DNA of 64,000 nucleotides from Euphorbia lathyris (taxonomy: Eukaryota; Streptophyta; Magnoliopsida; Malpighiales; Euphorbiaceae). Position numbers and translations under genes: made by a program. Position 1 is the first letter of the stretch, and the number at the start of each line of letters is the position of its first letter. Under the pieces are notes generated by a model. The model ran no database searches and was not told the origin of the DNA. It saw only the letters and a list, made by a program, of their open reading frames with translations. Below are positions 20,728 through 32,917 of this stretch, in pieces. The stretch spans positions 22,419,501-22,483,500 of the forward strand of contig NC_088916.1 in assembly GCF_963576675.1 (NCBI RefSeq), given 5' to 3'.

Positions 20728-23115
20728 ACATACTGACGCTGGCAGCCACCGGAAACAGAACCAGTAAAATTGTTGTAAGATAAATCACTGAAATAATTCA
20801 AGTCAAGAATATCAGTCACTGAATAACAAGGAAAAATGGTTGATTAGGACTTTCAACTTCTGCCTTGTGTTCTAATCACAATTTCACATTTATCTAGAAA
20901 CAATAAATCATGTACTAACATTTTCGACTTATTTACTGGACAAATTTTATTTTAGGGTAACGCCAAACTGATTTTTTGTTCAAATAACAAGTAAGAACTG
21001 TACAAACTAGCAAGATGACTCAATACCGGATGACGATTGATAGCTTCAGATAAAGACTTACAATCTCTTGTAACCATTGCCATTGTTCAATATCCAACCA
21101 GGTACTTCTCCAGTGAGTGAATTATTGGTCAGAAATCTGTGTAGATTTAGTTCACATAGGTAAGTGATTACAGAATAATGAATACTCAAACAAAATATTA
21201 TTTTCATCTTGGACTAATTACATGTATTGTAGTTTTTATGCATTCTGAAAACTGCTCGGAATTATGCCTGTCAACCAATTGAACGTAAGGTCTCTGCAGT
21301 CAAATAAACAAACAAACAAAAAAAGGTCATTAAGTTACTTGTTAATATAACATCACACAAATGCAAAAGCATCTCTTGGAAATTGATACCACAAGTTAGG
21401 TTGAGACTTGAGAGGCTAAATTATTCTTTATTCAAAGGAATTCTGAGTGGCAACTTACATAGTTTTCAAATTGGATAATTCTCCCAGGTATTTTGGGATT
21501 GAATCATTGATTAAGCAATTCCTGAGTACTCTGATTCACAAGAAATAAAATCAACTCATGAATCATTATGAACAATAAATTAGAACCCAGATAATAATAA
21601 TAACAACAACAATAAAGTAGAAATTGAAAACTTACAATAATTGCAAGTTTGTCATAGCCTGAAGATTTGGGAGTTTTGAACTTGGTCCACTCAAATCTGA
21701 TATTCTCATGACAAATGACATTTATATTCTTTGGTTAACTTGTATACATTTTCAAGATTGTAAGTTGTAACAACACAAAAAATATAATAAAGAGTGAGTT
21801 TTGCTCACAGTTCTTTTAAGTTTGTCAAAAGGGAAATGTTAGCAGGAATAGGACCCTCCATAGATGTTCCTTGCAAATCTCTGGAAAATTGAATAAGTTT
21901 CTCACGATGAGAAAATGAAGAGAGTTTCCACTATCTGAAAAACAAGTATACACTTACAATCTAGTCAAGCTTGTCCAATTCCCAATAAAATCAGGTACTT
22001 TCCCTGAAAGTGTACTGCCATCTATCCGACTGCACCAAGAGTTGCAAGTTCATTAATTTCTAATAAATATAATAAAATAATAGTAATAATAGTATTGTCA
22101 TAATTTCATTACTTACAAGTCAGTTAACTTCTTTAAATTACCAAATGTGTCTGGTATTGTTCCTGTAAAATTGTTAGCAGAAATAAGACTGCACCAGCAA
22201 AAAGTTGCAACAAGTAATAATTAGTTAGTGATATAAATAAGAAACAGTTTAGTTACATACATAGAACCATACTAATTAGGGAAAACTATAAATAAAAAAT
22301 CTTACATTCTTTTCAAGTTTCTCAAATTTCCAAGATTTCTTGGAATCCTAGCAGATTATCCTCCAAGATCCTGGAAAGCATCACATCACATTGGAGATGT
22401 AAACAAAGCAACATTAAATGTAAATCATTACATGATCAACTCGGTATAAAACTCAGTTTTCCATCACTTACAACTCCTCCAGGGTACTTATGTTGGCAAT
22501 TTCTGCAGGAATTGAACCGTTGAGGCGGTTTCCGAGAAAGCACCTAAGGCATTAAGATTTAAGAATCAACAGTCAGTCACAAATTAATATGTGAAATAAA
22601 GGACTCTTGGGGCCCAAAAATACCTTAAAGGTGAGCTCAAATTGGTAGTTTAAAAGTCATTTAGCTCACTTGTTAAGCAATGTTGGATATGTATTCAACA
22701 CTCCCCTCACGGGAGCCCAACATGAATTTAACATTTCCCTCGATTGTCTCACACATATGCAAATATGCAAATAGAAAATAGAAAATAAACAATGTGAGAT
22801 ATACTCAACAATTAATATGCAAATATGAAAATAGAAAATAGAAAATTTCCCTGTACAGGCAAATAGAAAAGCAGGCAGGCAACTCACAATTTTTTCAGAT
22901 TAGGGAGCTGAGTAAGTCTTATCGGAATTGTCCCATTCAGATAGTTGCGGCTAAGATCACTGTATGTCGATGAAACATTTATCTCTTAGGTATTAGAATT
23001 GATCTACAAGAACTTAAAAAGGAATGAATCACTTACATTTCAACCAAATGAGAAAGATCTCCAAACTCAGGTGGTATAACTCCGGTCAAGTTGAAACCCT
23101 TCAGTTGGCTGTCAA
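20728..23115 (-). pseudogene. About twelve LRR exons, mostly one repeat each
   Basis: Exons of roughly 60-75 bp, separated by introns of about 75-350 bp, each encode one leucine-rich repeat. Examples from the N-terminal end: KGFNLTGVIPPEFGDLSHL (about 23040-23110), SRNYLNGTIPIRLTQLPNL (22890-22960), GNRLNGSIPAEIANISTLEE (22474-22542), a damaged one near 22306-22372, ANNFTGTIPDTFGNLKKL (22120-22190), SGKVPDFIGNWTSLTRL (21960-22032) and EGPIPANISLLTNLKEL (21812-21880). More lie near 21640, 21460, 21230, 21064 and 20728-20787. One exon per LRR is typical of this receptor subfamily. The exon near 22340 has lost bases after LEDNLLG and shifts frame. Confidence 0.85.
22545..22885. other. LRR intron with short direct repeats
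   Basis: The intron contains repeated words TATGCAAATA and GAAAATAGAAAATA, about 50 bp apart, between 22750 and 22870. No coding content. Confidence 0.5.
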
Positions 23116-23182
23116 TGAAATTAAATTATATATTTTAACCAAGGTTGAAATTTGAATGAAAAATAGTAAAGCACGAACATAC

Positions 23183-23351
23183 ATGGTCATGACATGACAA
23201 AAATCGGCAGAACAGTCGCCGCAGGTGACATTACTACTGATAACCCAACTGCCGTCAATGATCTTATTCCACTCTTTTTTTTGGCATGAAGTTTCGGTGA
23301 CTTTCCATTGAGTAATGTTTAATTTCGTACATATTGTTCGAAGAACTTTCA
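23183..23351 (-). pseudogene. N-terminal ectodomain exon (paired Cys cap)
   Basis: It encodes TKLNITQWKVTETSCQ and NVTCGDCSADFCHVMTM, the Cys-rich cap preceding the LRRs in this receptor family. AG acceptor at 23352-23353, GT donor at 23181-23182, phase continuing into the first LRR exon. The signal-peptide exon expected further upstream is not found before the MULE at 23457. Confidence 0.8.
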
Positions 23352-23456
23352 CTGTTAAATAAAATAACAATGCAACAAACATTATCAACTTCAATTACAT
23401 TATTCTATCAAGTTTAATTTAATTTCAAATCTGTACGGTATATATATATATATATA

Positions 23457-23515
23457 GGAGAGATCAGGTGTGACACATTCTTTATGGTGTGACAAGACTT
23501 ATTGTGCGACAATAG
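23457..23515 (+). repeat. Left terminal inverted repeat of the large MULE
   Basis: It contains GTGTGACA at 23468-23475 and 23487-23494, and GTGCGACA at 23504-23511, spaced 19 and 17 bp. The right end shows the same arrangement inverted. Confidence 0.75.
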
Positions 23516-26500
23516 TGTCTTTTTAGTAATTGTGTAAAAAACGGAGGGGTATATTTGTAATTTTACGCGCTTAGTATAAATAGTTATTAAGTTAGGGGTA
23601 TATTTGTAATCTCCTATATTTCTGTCATTTTTTCTTCTCCGGTGATTCTCTGATATTTCTTTCGTTCTTTTTCGTTCTTTCCGGTTGCGCCGTTTCATTT
23701 CCTATCGTGTTTTTGTTGAGTTTTTTGTTGGATTTCTTTGTTTCGTCTCGCATTTTGTGTTTGTTGGAAGATATCGGTGAGTTCCTGTATATTTTTGTGT
23801 TTGTTTTGTTCGTTTTTATGTTTTTATGCTTGTTCATTTGCCTTCGTTTTTTTTGTTGAATATTTATGGCTCTGATTTTCTATATTTTTTTCTTTATCGG
23901 TAGGTTCGGCTCTCTGTTTGTGTGTTTTTGAAGTTATCGGTGAGTTTCTCTGTGTTTTCTATATATGTATTTTGTTGATCTAGTATTGTTGTTAATTTTG
24001 TTATTTTTTATGCTTCAAGGGTTTCTGAAAAGAATAGTGAAGAATGAAGTAAACAGAGATTTTTGAAGAAATCTCATGCTTTGAAGAAAAAGTCATCAAA
24101 TATTGGTGTTCCTGTTGATGAAAGTTCTTCTGATGCTCTGAAAGATGTAGAAAGTTGTTCTGATGCTGATGAAAGTTCTTCCGAAGATCGTGATAATCTG
24201 AATGATCCTGATTTTGTTATCAGTGCGAGTACACCATCTGAAGAACAAGCACATGATGAATATGTTGTTTCTGGTTGTGTTGGAAAGAAAAGAAAAGTTG
24301 GAGTTAATTTGAAGAGAGGTTGTGAAAGGAGTTGGTTCTCCTAGATCTGTGAACCGTGATTGTGGAAGAAGGATTGTGAAGAAGGATAGTTGATATTCTA
24401 TTATGGAGCAAGATTTTTCTGATGTAGTATTGAATCAGAGGGTGCGTCCAACAGCATTTATTAAGTTTGTTAAAACTATGCCAGAGACACACAAAGCTGC
24501 CATTAGGAAGATAGGGTTTGGTGGTTTTTTGTGTCTGGATATTGGGAAGCTTAATGGAATTTTTTGTGGCAAGGTTGTGGATTCTGTTGATCCTGACAGA
24601 TGCTGTTTTATTCTTCCTGGTAATGACCGGATTGATTTGAGTGAAGAGAATTTCCATTGTGTTTATGGCCTGTCATGTGGAGGAAAGGAAATTAAGGAAG
24701 CGGATAGTAACAGTGGGGATAGTTGGTGTAATTTTTTAAACACTTGGAGAAAGTCTTTTGGTTTAAGTAGTGGCAGTCCTAAGGATAAAGATGTTCTTTG
24801 TAGGCTGAAAAATCTGTTGGAAGTGGATGTTTGTGATGAGTTCATTTGGAAATTTATTGTTATTGTTGTTAATTCTTGCATTCGTTCAAACAAGAATAGG
24901 GCGTTGTACAATAAGTTTTTATTCAGTTACATGAATGTGAATGAAATTTCGAAGTTAGATTGGTGCCGGTTTAGTTTTAAGCATCTTATAGATTCTGTTC
25001 GTTCTTTCAAGAACGATTCTAAACCATATTTTTTCACAGGCCCTCTTCCATTTATACTGGTAATTGTTTTAATATGTTGGAATTTATTTTGAATAATTTA
25101 TGTATTTGCTTATAATTTGTTTTTCTCATTTTTTATTGTAGATATGTTATTTTGATCGTTTGCAACGTGGGGTTGATTTGAGGCCACGTTCCTTTCCACT
25201 AACTTCTGTGTGGAATAATGTTCTAATCTCTGAAAGAATTAAGTTGGAAAAAGCCAGTGGTTTTGGCAAGGGAATTGTGTTGAAGAGATTAGTGAAATCT
25301 GAAGCAGAGGTAGAATGTGAAGGGCCTAATGTTGAAGGTAAGAAAAAGAAGAAGAGAGAAGAAGAGAAGAAGAAGAGAGAAGAAAAGAAGAAGAAGAAGG
25401 AGAAGAAGAAGATACTCAAGAAGGAGTTTCTGGCTGTCCCAGTCACTTCATGGTATGCATCTGTGTTTTTCTTTTATATAGAAGTTTGTGTTTCGCTTTG
25501 ATAAATTAGTAAATAGTGTTTTTATAAATGCAGGAATTCACTGTCAGGTTTAAATCAGTGGCTAGAAAGTTAGCTTATGCTGTAACTGAGATGTATATGT
25601 TAGTGGATGAAGCTGAAAATATGTTTGATGAGAATGACTTACATGTACGGATGAATACATTTGTTGAAAACATTTTTACTAAGTACAGAGTTAGTAAGGA
25701 AGAGAGGATGAGCCAGCGTTCTGAGCGAATGCCAGCAAGTGAGCATTCGGGAAGATTATCTAATGAATCTGATGAGGATAATGAATTTTTTAATTTGCCT
25801 GGCTTTTGGGAAGAATATAATGCTGTTAATGAAGAATATAACAAGCAGGTACAGAGAAAGATGGCTGAAGGTTTAGAAAAAGAGAGAGGAGGAGCGGAGA
25901 AGGAGAAGAATAAGAAGAAGAAGAGAGGAGTAGTGAGGAAAGTTAGAGGCAAAGTAGGGTCATCTGAAGGTCTGAGGTTGAGAATAAAGATGAATTCTGC
26001 TCCTCAATTTGAGTTGTTAAGCCAGTCTGTAGCTGATCAATCTGTTTCATCTGAAATGTAATTTATTTATGTTTGAATAATTCCTGTTTTTTGTTTTGGA
26101 ACGTGTCATTTAATATTTGTGGCTTAATTGATGTTTTTTTTGTTTTTAGGGCTGCTGATATAGTTTCTGGGGCTGGTCCTTTAGTTTGTGTAAATCAAGA
26201 TGAAGGGGATGAGTTTGTTGATCCTGCTGATGAAATTGTGTAAGTTATTATTTTATTGAACAAATGGTTCCGTTTTTTGGAACCTTTATTGTTTATGTGT
26301 GGAACATTTTTTTTTGTTATATATTTGAGTTGTTTTATATTTTCACCAGTGATATCGATGATGCGATTGAGTCAGAGACGTCTGATTCTGATTCTAATGA
26401 TGATATAGACTTGGAGTGTTTGCCTGGAGATGTTCCAGATGAATTTGCCGATATGTGTAGATAGGCTAACAATTATTTATGTAATGGGATGACAGTTTTT

Positions 26501-26984
26501 ACCACGTTTGAAGATTACATTTTTTGTCATCCGGTGAAAGCAGTTATATTGAGGAAGGATATTCGTGAATTGGCTGATCTAGCTCCAATAGGCTGTGGCC
26601 CAATTTTGTATTACATGAGGTATTTTTTTTTATCTATAATTGCATGTTTGTATTAGTGGTTATATTGTTTTATTTTTTTGAATGGCATGTTTACTGTATA
26701 TGTTTCGTGTGTGTTTTCTACAGGCACCTTTATGATGTGATTGTGAATAATGATAGATTGGATACCACCTTCTCCCTTGTTGATCCAAACATAACTAATC
26801 ATATTGAAAGAGTTTATAAGATTGGGGAGAAGATCAAGTTTTTGACTGAGAGATATGAACAGTCCGGCAACAAATGTTTGTATCTGATACCGTGAAACAA
26901 AGAGTATGCATTATTTGTCTATACTGATGATTTTTTTTGTTTAATAATGTATTATAGTTTTACTACTGTGTTTGTTTTCTTCAG

Positions 26985-27412
26985 TTATCATTGGACTTTG
27001 ACTGTCGTTGATCTTGAGCGGAAACGTGTTTTTCTTTTGGATCCATTGAAAACTCGTTTGGGTTTGGAAAATGATCAATGGAGATATGTTGTTGATGAAT
27101 ATGTTTAATAATCAAATGCTCTTTTATAATGTATTTTATTTATTGAATGCAATAGTTTGACATATATATGAATTTGTTTTGCAGATCTATTATTTCTTTT
27201 TATCATGAGAAGGTTTTGGTAAAATGGATTTGCCCTGTGGTACGTGTTTAATTTGTATGTATATTTGTGTTTTTTTTATTGTTTTTAAGTTGTTTGTGTT
27301 TTATTTTGCAGAATATTCCATCTCAGAAACATAGAAAAAGCTGTGGGTATTATGTAATGAAGTATATGGATGATATAGTGTCTGAGAAGGTGTTGAAAAT
27401 TGACAATATTGT
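26985..27412 (+). pseudogene. C48 protease-like domain 1 (CGYYVMKYM type)
   Basis: Three exons: 26985-27100 with HWTLTVVDLERKR and LLDPL (catalytic His and Asp), 27185-27240 (SIISFYHEKVLVKWICPV), and 27312-27412 with SQKHRKSCGYYVMKYMDDIV (Gln and Cys). This CGYYVM form resembles Ulp1 domains found in CACTA-type plant transposons. The acidic residue usual before Cys is Ser here. Confidence 0.75.
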
Positions 27413-28329
27413 AAGTGTTTATTCTTTGAACAATTGGTGTTTTTTCTTTGAACAATTGGTGTTTATTTTTGGAACAATGAGTTTTAATATATGACATTTT
27501 GAAGTTATAGTTTTGATGCATTATTTTAATTGTGATATGTTTTTTAGTGGGATAAGTATGCTAAGAGGTCATCTTATGGTGTAGATGTGATGAATGAATT
27601 ACGTCGAGATTTGAGAGATATTATTTTGAGATATGGTCTTGATAATGAAAATGGTGGAGGAGGTCGTGTAAGGAGGATTGTTAAGGAATCTAAGTACCTC
27701 CGTTCTCCTTTTATTTCTCGGCATCCAAAGTTACTGGATAACATGGATAGTCGTAAAAGGAGGATTGTTGAATTTGCAATGAGTCCTGTTTTAAGCAAGT
27801 AAGTTGAAGTTATGTTTGTTATATGAATTTATATGTTATTTTGGCATATACTGATAGTTTTTTTCCTTGTTTTGAAGTGATGTATTTTTCAGTGATGGAC
27901 AAACCTTTATTGATAAACGGGAGATTTTATCAATGTCTGGTCATGATCATATTGTCAATAATATTGAGGATGCTTGGAGTTCAATTTTGAACACTGAAGA
28001 ATTGAAGAAATATAATGGAAAACCGAAAATATTTTTTTTCAGTACATATCCTTTTGTATGTTTCCTAACTTTGTAATTTTGTTTTTTGTTTTCATTCTGT
28101 TAATAATTGTTTTGCTAAATGTTGTTTTGATTATTTTGTAGACTCTTCTGTTTTCTGGAGCTAGTAGATCAAGAGAATATAATTTTAAGGAAAGGCTTCA
28201 GAATGAACTTTCTTTTTTCAAATTTAAAAACTTGGCTGATGTTGAATTGGTAAGTTTTATGGTGGAACAACAGTTGTTGAATATTGTTAAATGTATTGAG
28301 ATACTAATGTTTTTTGGTGTTTATTAGGT

Positions 28330-30060
28330 GTTTTTCCCTGTTATTTCTCATGGACATTTTTATCTGATTGTTGTCAACAATCTTTCTAAGTCTGTTGAAA
28401 TATTGGATAATATGACACTCCCTCTAAAAATCAGTCGTGCTGATAAGTATGATGATTGTCCAGAATAATTGGTATGTTGTAACTTGATTTATTTCATTCT
28501 TTGTTTTTTTTTTTTTTGTATATGTGATAATATATTTTCTGATTTGTTTGTTGTAGTTAAAATCCTAGGGTAAATTACAGCCATGGTGTACAACCTTTAC
28601 CCTAAATCACACTTTGGTGTACAACCTTCAATTTGGCTCACTAATATGTATGAACTTATAGGTGACCTCCCACTGTGGTGTATATCCGGTGAAAATGGCC
28701 GGTCAACGCCAGGTCAACGCGCAAACTCATCATTTTTCAACTACCCATTTAAAAAAGTGGTACCCACTTTTTGTATAATTACAAAAATACCCTTTCTTTT
28801 ATGCAATTACAAAAATAACCTCATCATCTTCCTTGTAACCCCTCTCTTTATGTTTCACTTTCTCTCTCTAACTCCTCTTTTTTTTCAATCTCTCTCTATT
28901 TCCCTTAATTGAGAAAATATTCACCTAGAAGTTGAAAAAAAAAACCAAAATTAATGAAATTGGTATTTGAACCAGTAGGAACTCTTCGCTTCTCAGATTG
29001 GAATTCATGAAATTGGGAAGAAAAAGAATTGTTGGTAGAAGGTGCATCATGAAAGCTTCTTGTTCATGTTGCATCTCCTCACAGAATCAGAATTATGAGA
29101 CACAATACCCAATACCTTTCATTCTTTATTTCTTCTTTTTCTTTCAAATAAAAAAACAAAACCATATTATATGTAAATACCCATTAATGCCTTCTCTTAT
29201 TATTTTATATTTTTAATGTGCTTAAATTTTACATTGAATAGTTTACTTTTTATTTTGGGTAGAAAATGAGAGAGTCAAACATGTAATGAAATGAACTCAG
29301 AATTCAACCGTGTATGTGTGAACTTGAAGGGTTTTGCTACCTTCCACTTTGAACTTTCGTCATCTTCTCCATTCTAGGCCTCCTTGATATCGACCCACCA
29401 AAAGCTAAGGAGAAGTCGAAGAACTACGCGGAAGTGACAGAGAAGAAGCACCCTCGAGTAGTTTCATTGATTCACAAATATATTTTATTAATTTTGGTTT
29501 TTTTTTCAACTTCTAGGTGAATATTTTCTCAATTAAGGGAAATAGAGAGAGATTGAAAAAAAGAGGAGTTAGAGAGAGAGAGGAGTTAGAGAGAGAAAGT
29601 GAAACATAAAGAGAGGGGTTACAAGGAAGATGATGAGGTTATTTTTGTAATTGCATAAAAGAAAGGGTATTTTTATAATTACACAAAAAGTGGGTTCCAC
29701 TTTTTTAAATGGGTAGTTGAAAAATGATGAGTTGGCGCGTTGACTAGGCGTTGACCGGTCATTTTCACCGGCTATACACCACAGTGGGAGGTCACTTATA
29801 AGTTCATACATATTAGTGAGACAAATTGAAGGTTGTACACCAAAGTGTGATTTAGGGTAAAGGTTGTACACCATGGATGAAATTTACCCTAAAATCCTAT
29901 GCTCATTTTGTTTTCAAAAATGATGCTTTTTTATTAAAACAAATGTGTGCATACAAAGTGCAAATCCTGAGGATGAAATGGAGAAGCAATAATAACCACA
30001 ATGATTGTGGTATTTTTCTTTTGAAGCATATGAAAACATACATTGGTCAGAGTGTGAAGG
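28330..30060 (+). pseudogene. C48 protease-like domain 2 (DCGIFLLKHM type), split by the nested MULE
   Basis: The His and Asp motifs are at about 28330-28430 (SHGHFYLIVVNN, ILDN). The Cys motif is at about 30000-30030 (NDCGIFLLKHMKTYIG), after the insertion at 28568-29889. This DCGIF(L/M)KHM form is the one usual in MULE-borne Ulp1 genes. A TAA closes the frame near 28468, before the next intron. Confidence 0.75.
28558..29899. mobile_element. Nested non-autonomous MULE with about 390-bp terminal inverted repeats
   Basis: The element is 28568-29889. The left arm (28568-28955) and right arm (29487-29889) are nearly identical inverted copies beginning GGGTAAATT. TAAAATCCTA flanks both sides (28558-28567, 29890-29899), a 9-10 bp target duplication as for MULEs. 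The arms encode no protein. The 530-bp core includes a stretch at about 29375-29460 that can encode DIDPPKAKEKSKNYAEVTEK, which I do not recognise. It landed within the first bases of the exon carrying the second C48 Cys motif, just after the AG acceptor. Confidence 0.9.
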
Positions 30061-30182
30061 AGTGGAATATTGGATTGACAAAGAATTCTAAGATATATCT
30101 TGTAAATTCTTTATGTAACATTTGTATTACTATTATTCTATTTTATTATATCATTTTTTTGTTTGCAGGGAAAAGACTTTAG

Positions 30183-30477
30183 AAAGCTTAGAATTTTTTA
30201 TTGCTGTAGCATTCTTTTGAATCCAATAAATCAACTTATTGAAGAAATTGATGAGAAGTCAAAAGAATGGGTTGTTGCAGCTGGATTAAATTTAGAATAG
30301 CATATTTTTTAGGTTAAATTTGTAAATATATTTAGAATTTGTAAATATACTTTAGAATTTGTATATAAAATTTTATATTTAAAAAGGTTTTTCAAATTAT
30401 GTTTGTTTATTCTTAACAGATGTCAATTTACTCAATATTTAGCATATATAATTCATTTGGAACAGACGTTACATTTA
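30183..30477. other. 3' flank of the Ulp1 gene
   Basis: Short frame to a stop at about 30300 (DEKSKEWVVAAGLNLE may be the true C-terminus), then AT-rich DNA. Confidence 0.4.
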
Positions 30478-31760
30478 TTTTGAACAAATGGTATATTAAT
30501 TCGGAACAAACTATATAATTACATTGAACAAGTCGTAAAATTTTGTAGAATTTATCCACAGCCTTTTTTCAATACTCACAACCACTTAATGATACATTAA
30601 GTTGGAACAAATGTTATAGTTATATTAAACAATTTGTACAATTTATGTATACTTTTGGATCAATATAAGAGCATATCTAATGGTTCATACTCACAACCAC
30701 TTTATATATATCATCCATTTAATAAAACATCATTTGATTAAACAAATTGTGTTGGAACATAGTACTAATTATATTTGAATAGTAAATGATTTTAGATCAC
30801 ATTATAGTAAATAAAAAGAATGTAAATATTTTTGATTGATCAACGTAATATTTATTCCAGAACAACATATGTAATCGGATTGAACAATACAGTTCATGGA
30901 ATGGAACAAATGGTTCATTATTTCGGAACAAATGATATAGTTACATGGAACAAGTGGTACAATTTGATAGAATTCAGTATACATCATTTTTCAATACTCA
31001 CAACCACTTAATGGTACATTAAGTTGGAACAAATGATATAGTTTTATTAAAGAATTTGTACAATTTATGTATACCTTTGGATTAATATAAGAGCATATCC
31101 AATGGTTCACACTCACAACCACCTTATATACATTAGCCATTTAATAAACATCATTTTATTAAATAATTTGTGTTGGAACATAGTACTAATTATGTTGTAA
31201 TGGGAAATGAGTTTAGATCACATTAAAGCAAATAAAAAGAATGTAACTATTTCTGATGGAACAATGTAATATTTATTCCGGAACAACATATGTATTCGGA
31301 TTGAACAATACAGTTCATGGAATGGAACAAATGGTTCATTATTTCGGAACAAATGATATAGTTACATGGAACAAGTGGTACAATTTGGTAGAATTCAGTA
31401 TACAATATTTTTCAATACTCACAACCACTTAATTGTACATTAAGTTGGAACAAATGATATAGTTATATTAAAGAATTTGTACAATTTATGTATACGTTTG
31501 GATCAATATGAGAGCATATCCAATGGTTCACACTCACAACCACCTTATATACATTAGTCATTTATAAACATCATTTTATTAAACAAATTGAGTTGGAACA
31601 TAGTTCTAATTATGTTGTAATGGGAAGTGAGTTTAGATCACATTAGAGGAAATAAAAAGAATGTAACTATTCTGATGGAACAATGTAATATTTATTCTGG
31701 AACAACATATGTATTCGGATTGAACAATACAGTTCATGGAATGGAACATAGTACGTATAC
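30478..31760. repeat. Tandem repeat, about 421-bp unit, three copies
   Basis: The anchor AGTTGGAACAAATG recurs at 30600, 31022 and 31443 (spacing 421-422 bp). The surrounding sequence matches across units with few changes. The array starts and ends with partial copies. It is rich in the word GGAACAA, which also occurs elsewhere in this MULE (26260, 27420-27480, 34570-34615, 36040-36130). Confidence 0.9.
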
Positions 31761-32330
31761 CGTTGGAAGAATATAAGAGTATATACAATTGATCATTAAG
31801 TTTGCTTTTGAGTATTCACCCTGTAAAATAGAAAATGAAATGATATAGTTACATTTTTTTCAGTAATAAGGGATCAATAACTAATCATTGTTTGTTTGAA
31901 TATAATTAATACATGGTATATGTTTCATTAAAGTTTTAATTGTTAATAAAATGAATACAGATTTATTTTAATCTGATTTTAATTCATACCTTTTGCAAGA
32001 ATAAATAAATGAGGAAATACTTATTGATTCTGATACGAATAGTTTAAGAGACTGATTTACATATTTATATAGGAAATAATACCAATAGTTTAAGAGACTG
32101 ATTCACAGTTTTAATTTAGTTTGCATTTAATAAATATATTCATGTACGTAATATTCTTAATACTGTTAAGATTCCCAATATACATTTATTTTGAATGAAA
32201 AGTCGTGTTTCATTGGAGGAAAACTAGAATTTGAAGAGTCTAAATTATTAAAAGCTTCTGAGTTTCCTAATAGATAATCATTTGAATGAAAGAAAGCGTG
32301 TTTGATAGTATTAAGTTGAAGAGACTAAAT
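31761..32330. other. AT-rich spacer upstream of the small coiled-coil gene
   Basis: No ORF of note. A repeated phrase (AATAGTTTAAGAGACTGATT) occurs at about 32037 and 32088. Confidence 0.5.
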
Positions 32331-32336
32331 AAAATT

Positions 32337-32346
32337 CTATAAATAG
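32337..32346 (+). promoter_or_regulatory. TATA box of the small coiled-coil gene
   Basis: CTATAAATAG lies 54 bp before the ATG at 32400, a normal plant spacing for a short leader. Confidence 0.5.
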
Positions 32347-32399
32347 TATTGCTCTCTTTATTGATCGTATTTTTTAGTAGAAGTTGAATTGGAGCAAAG

Positions 32400-32744
32400 A
32401 TGTCAGGAAGCAGTTCGAGTTCGTCTAAGAGAACGAGGTCTTCATCTCCTGTTGAACCTTTAGTACGTAATGAACGGAGTGAAATTCCTGATGAGCTCTT
32501 TAAAGTTATTGAAGATATGGAGGAAACTTTTATGGAAGGGGATATTGACGACATCATAAAGAAGCTGAAGGGCATGAAGGCTTTCATGTCTTTATTTTGT
32601 GACTCAATGATGTCTTTCATTGAGAAATGAATGGAGGAGAAAGTGGAGTTGAAGGAGGAGCTGGAGGAAGTGAAGAAGAATCTGAAGGACCAGATTCAGA
32701 AATATAACAATGATGTTATGGGTCCTGATAATGATTTTATTTAA
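32400..32744 (+). pseudogene. Small Ser-rich, coiled-coil protein of the MULE, one in-frame TGA
   Basis: The ATG at 32400 begins MSGSSSSSSKRTRSSSPVEP, then an amphipathic acidic segment (PDELFKVIEDMEETFMEGD, IDDIIKKLKGMKAFM). TGA at 32628-32630 interrupts codon 77; the same frame continues 37 codons with heptad-like KEELEEVKKNLKDQIQKY and ends at TAA 32742-32744. I recognise no family. A damaged tandem copy follows at 32918-33204. It lies between the Ulp1 gene and the transposase in its own transcription unit with a TATA box. Confidence 0.6.
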
Positions 32745-32917
32745 TGTTTTTTTTAATTGTGAACAATTGTTTATATTTTTATGTTTTTTATGTTTATGTT
32801 TGTATGTTTTTTTTATTTAATTATATATTTTTTTTGTTATGTTTTTTATACTGCTATATATTATTGATGTTCATATATTGTTAGTGTAAAGATATGTTGT
32901 TTGAAATTAACACACAG

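Larger units (their letters stand above)
10495..23351 (-). pseudogene. LRR-malectin receptor-like kinase pseudogene (LRR VIII-2 type), split by intronic insertions
   Basis: Exons on the minus strand run from an N-terminal exon (23351-23183) through about twelve LRR exons, two malectin exons, a transmembrane exon and five kinase exons to the stop at 10495. The order extracellular LRRs, malectin domain, one membrane helix and Ser/Thr kinase is that of plant plasma-membrane receptor kinases of the At1g53430/At1g07650 type. The GT-AG junctions I checked keep phase. The gene is dead several times over: a missing base and a nonsense codon in the malectin exons, an 11-base deletion in front of the kinase glycine loop, an LRR exon frameshift, and about 4 bases missing at the start of the last exon. 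A copia element sits in the intron 11832-18337. The first (signal-peptide) exon is not seen; the MULE at 23457-36742 begins just upstream of the N-terminal exon. Confidence 0.88.
24063..30182 (+). pseudogene. Multi-exon gene with DUF1985-like region, coiled coil and two C48 (Ulp1) protease-like domains
   Basis: Exon-like segments run from 24063 to about 30182. 24403-25092 encodes a globular region (AIRKIGFGGFLCLDIGKLNG, VYGLSCGGKEI) like the DUF1985/plant-mobile region that precedes Ulp1 domains in transposons. 25142-25440 and 25534-26061 are K/E-rich, with lysine/glutamate runs and coiled coil. The first C48-like domain is at 26985-27410 (HWTLTVVDLERKRVFLLDPL, then IPSQKHRKSCGYYVMKYM: His, Asp, Gln and Cys present). 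27550-28250 encodes a linker with KPKIFFFSTYPF. The second C48-like domain starts at 28330 (FFPVISHGHFYLIVV, EILDNM) and ends beyond a nested MULE at 29890-30060 (NHNDCGIFLLKHMKTY). Introns carry GT-AG ends. Disabling changes include a frame shift before 24344, TAG near 26465 and TGA before the first His motif. Such SUMO-protease-like proteins are expected in the nucleus; activity is not shown. Confidence 0.75.

Noticed and set aside
20396..20767. 123-codon plus-strand ORF
   Set aside because: Lies in an intron and antisense to an LRR exon; low-complexity lysine end from an A run.
24304..24657. Minus-strand ORF across the Ulp1 gene
   Set aside because: Antisense shadow; the plus strand has the recognisable protein.
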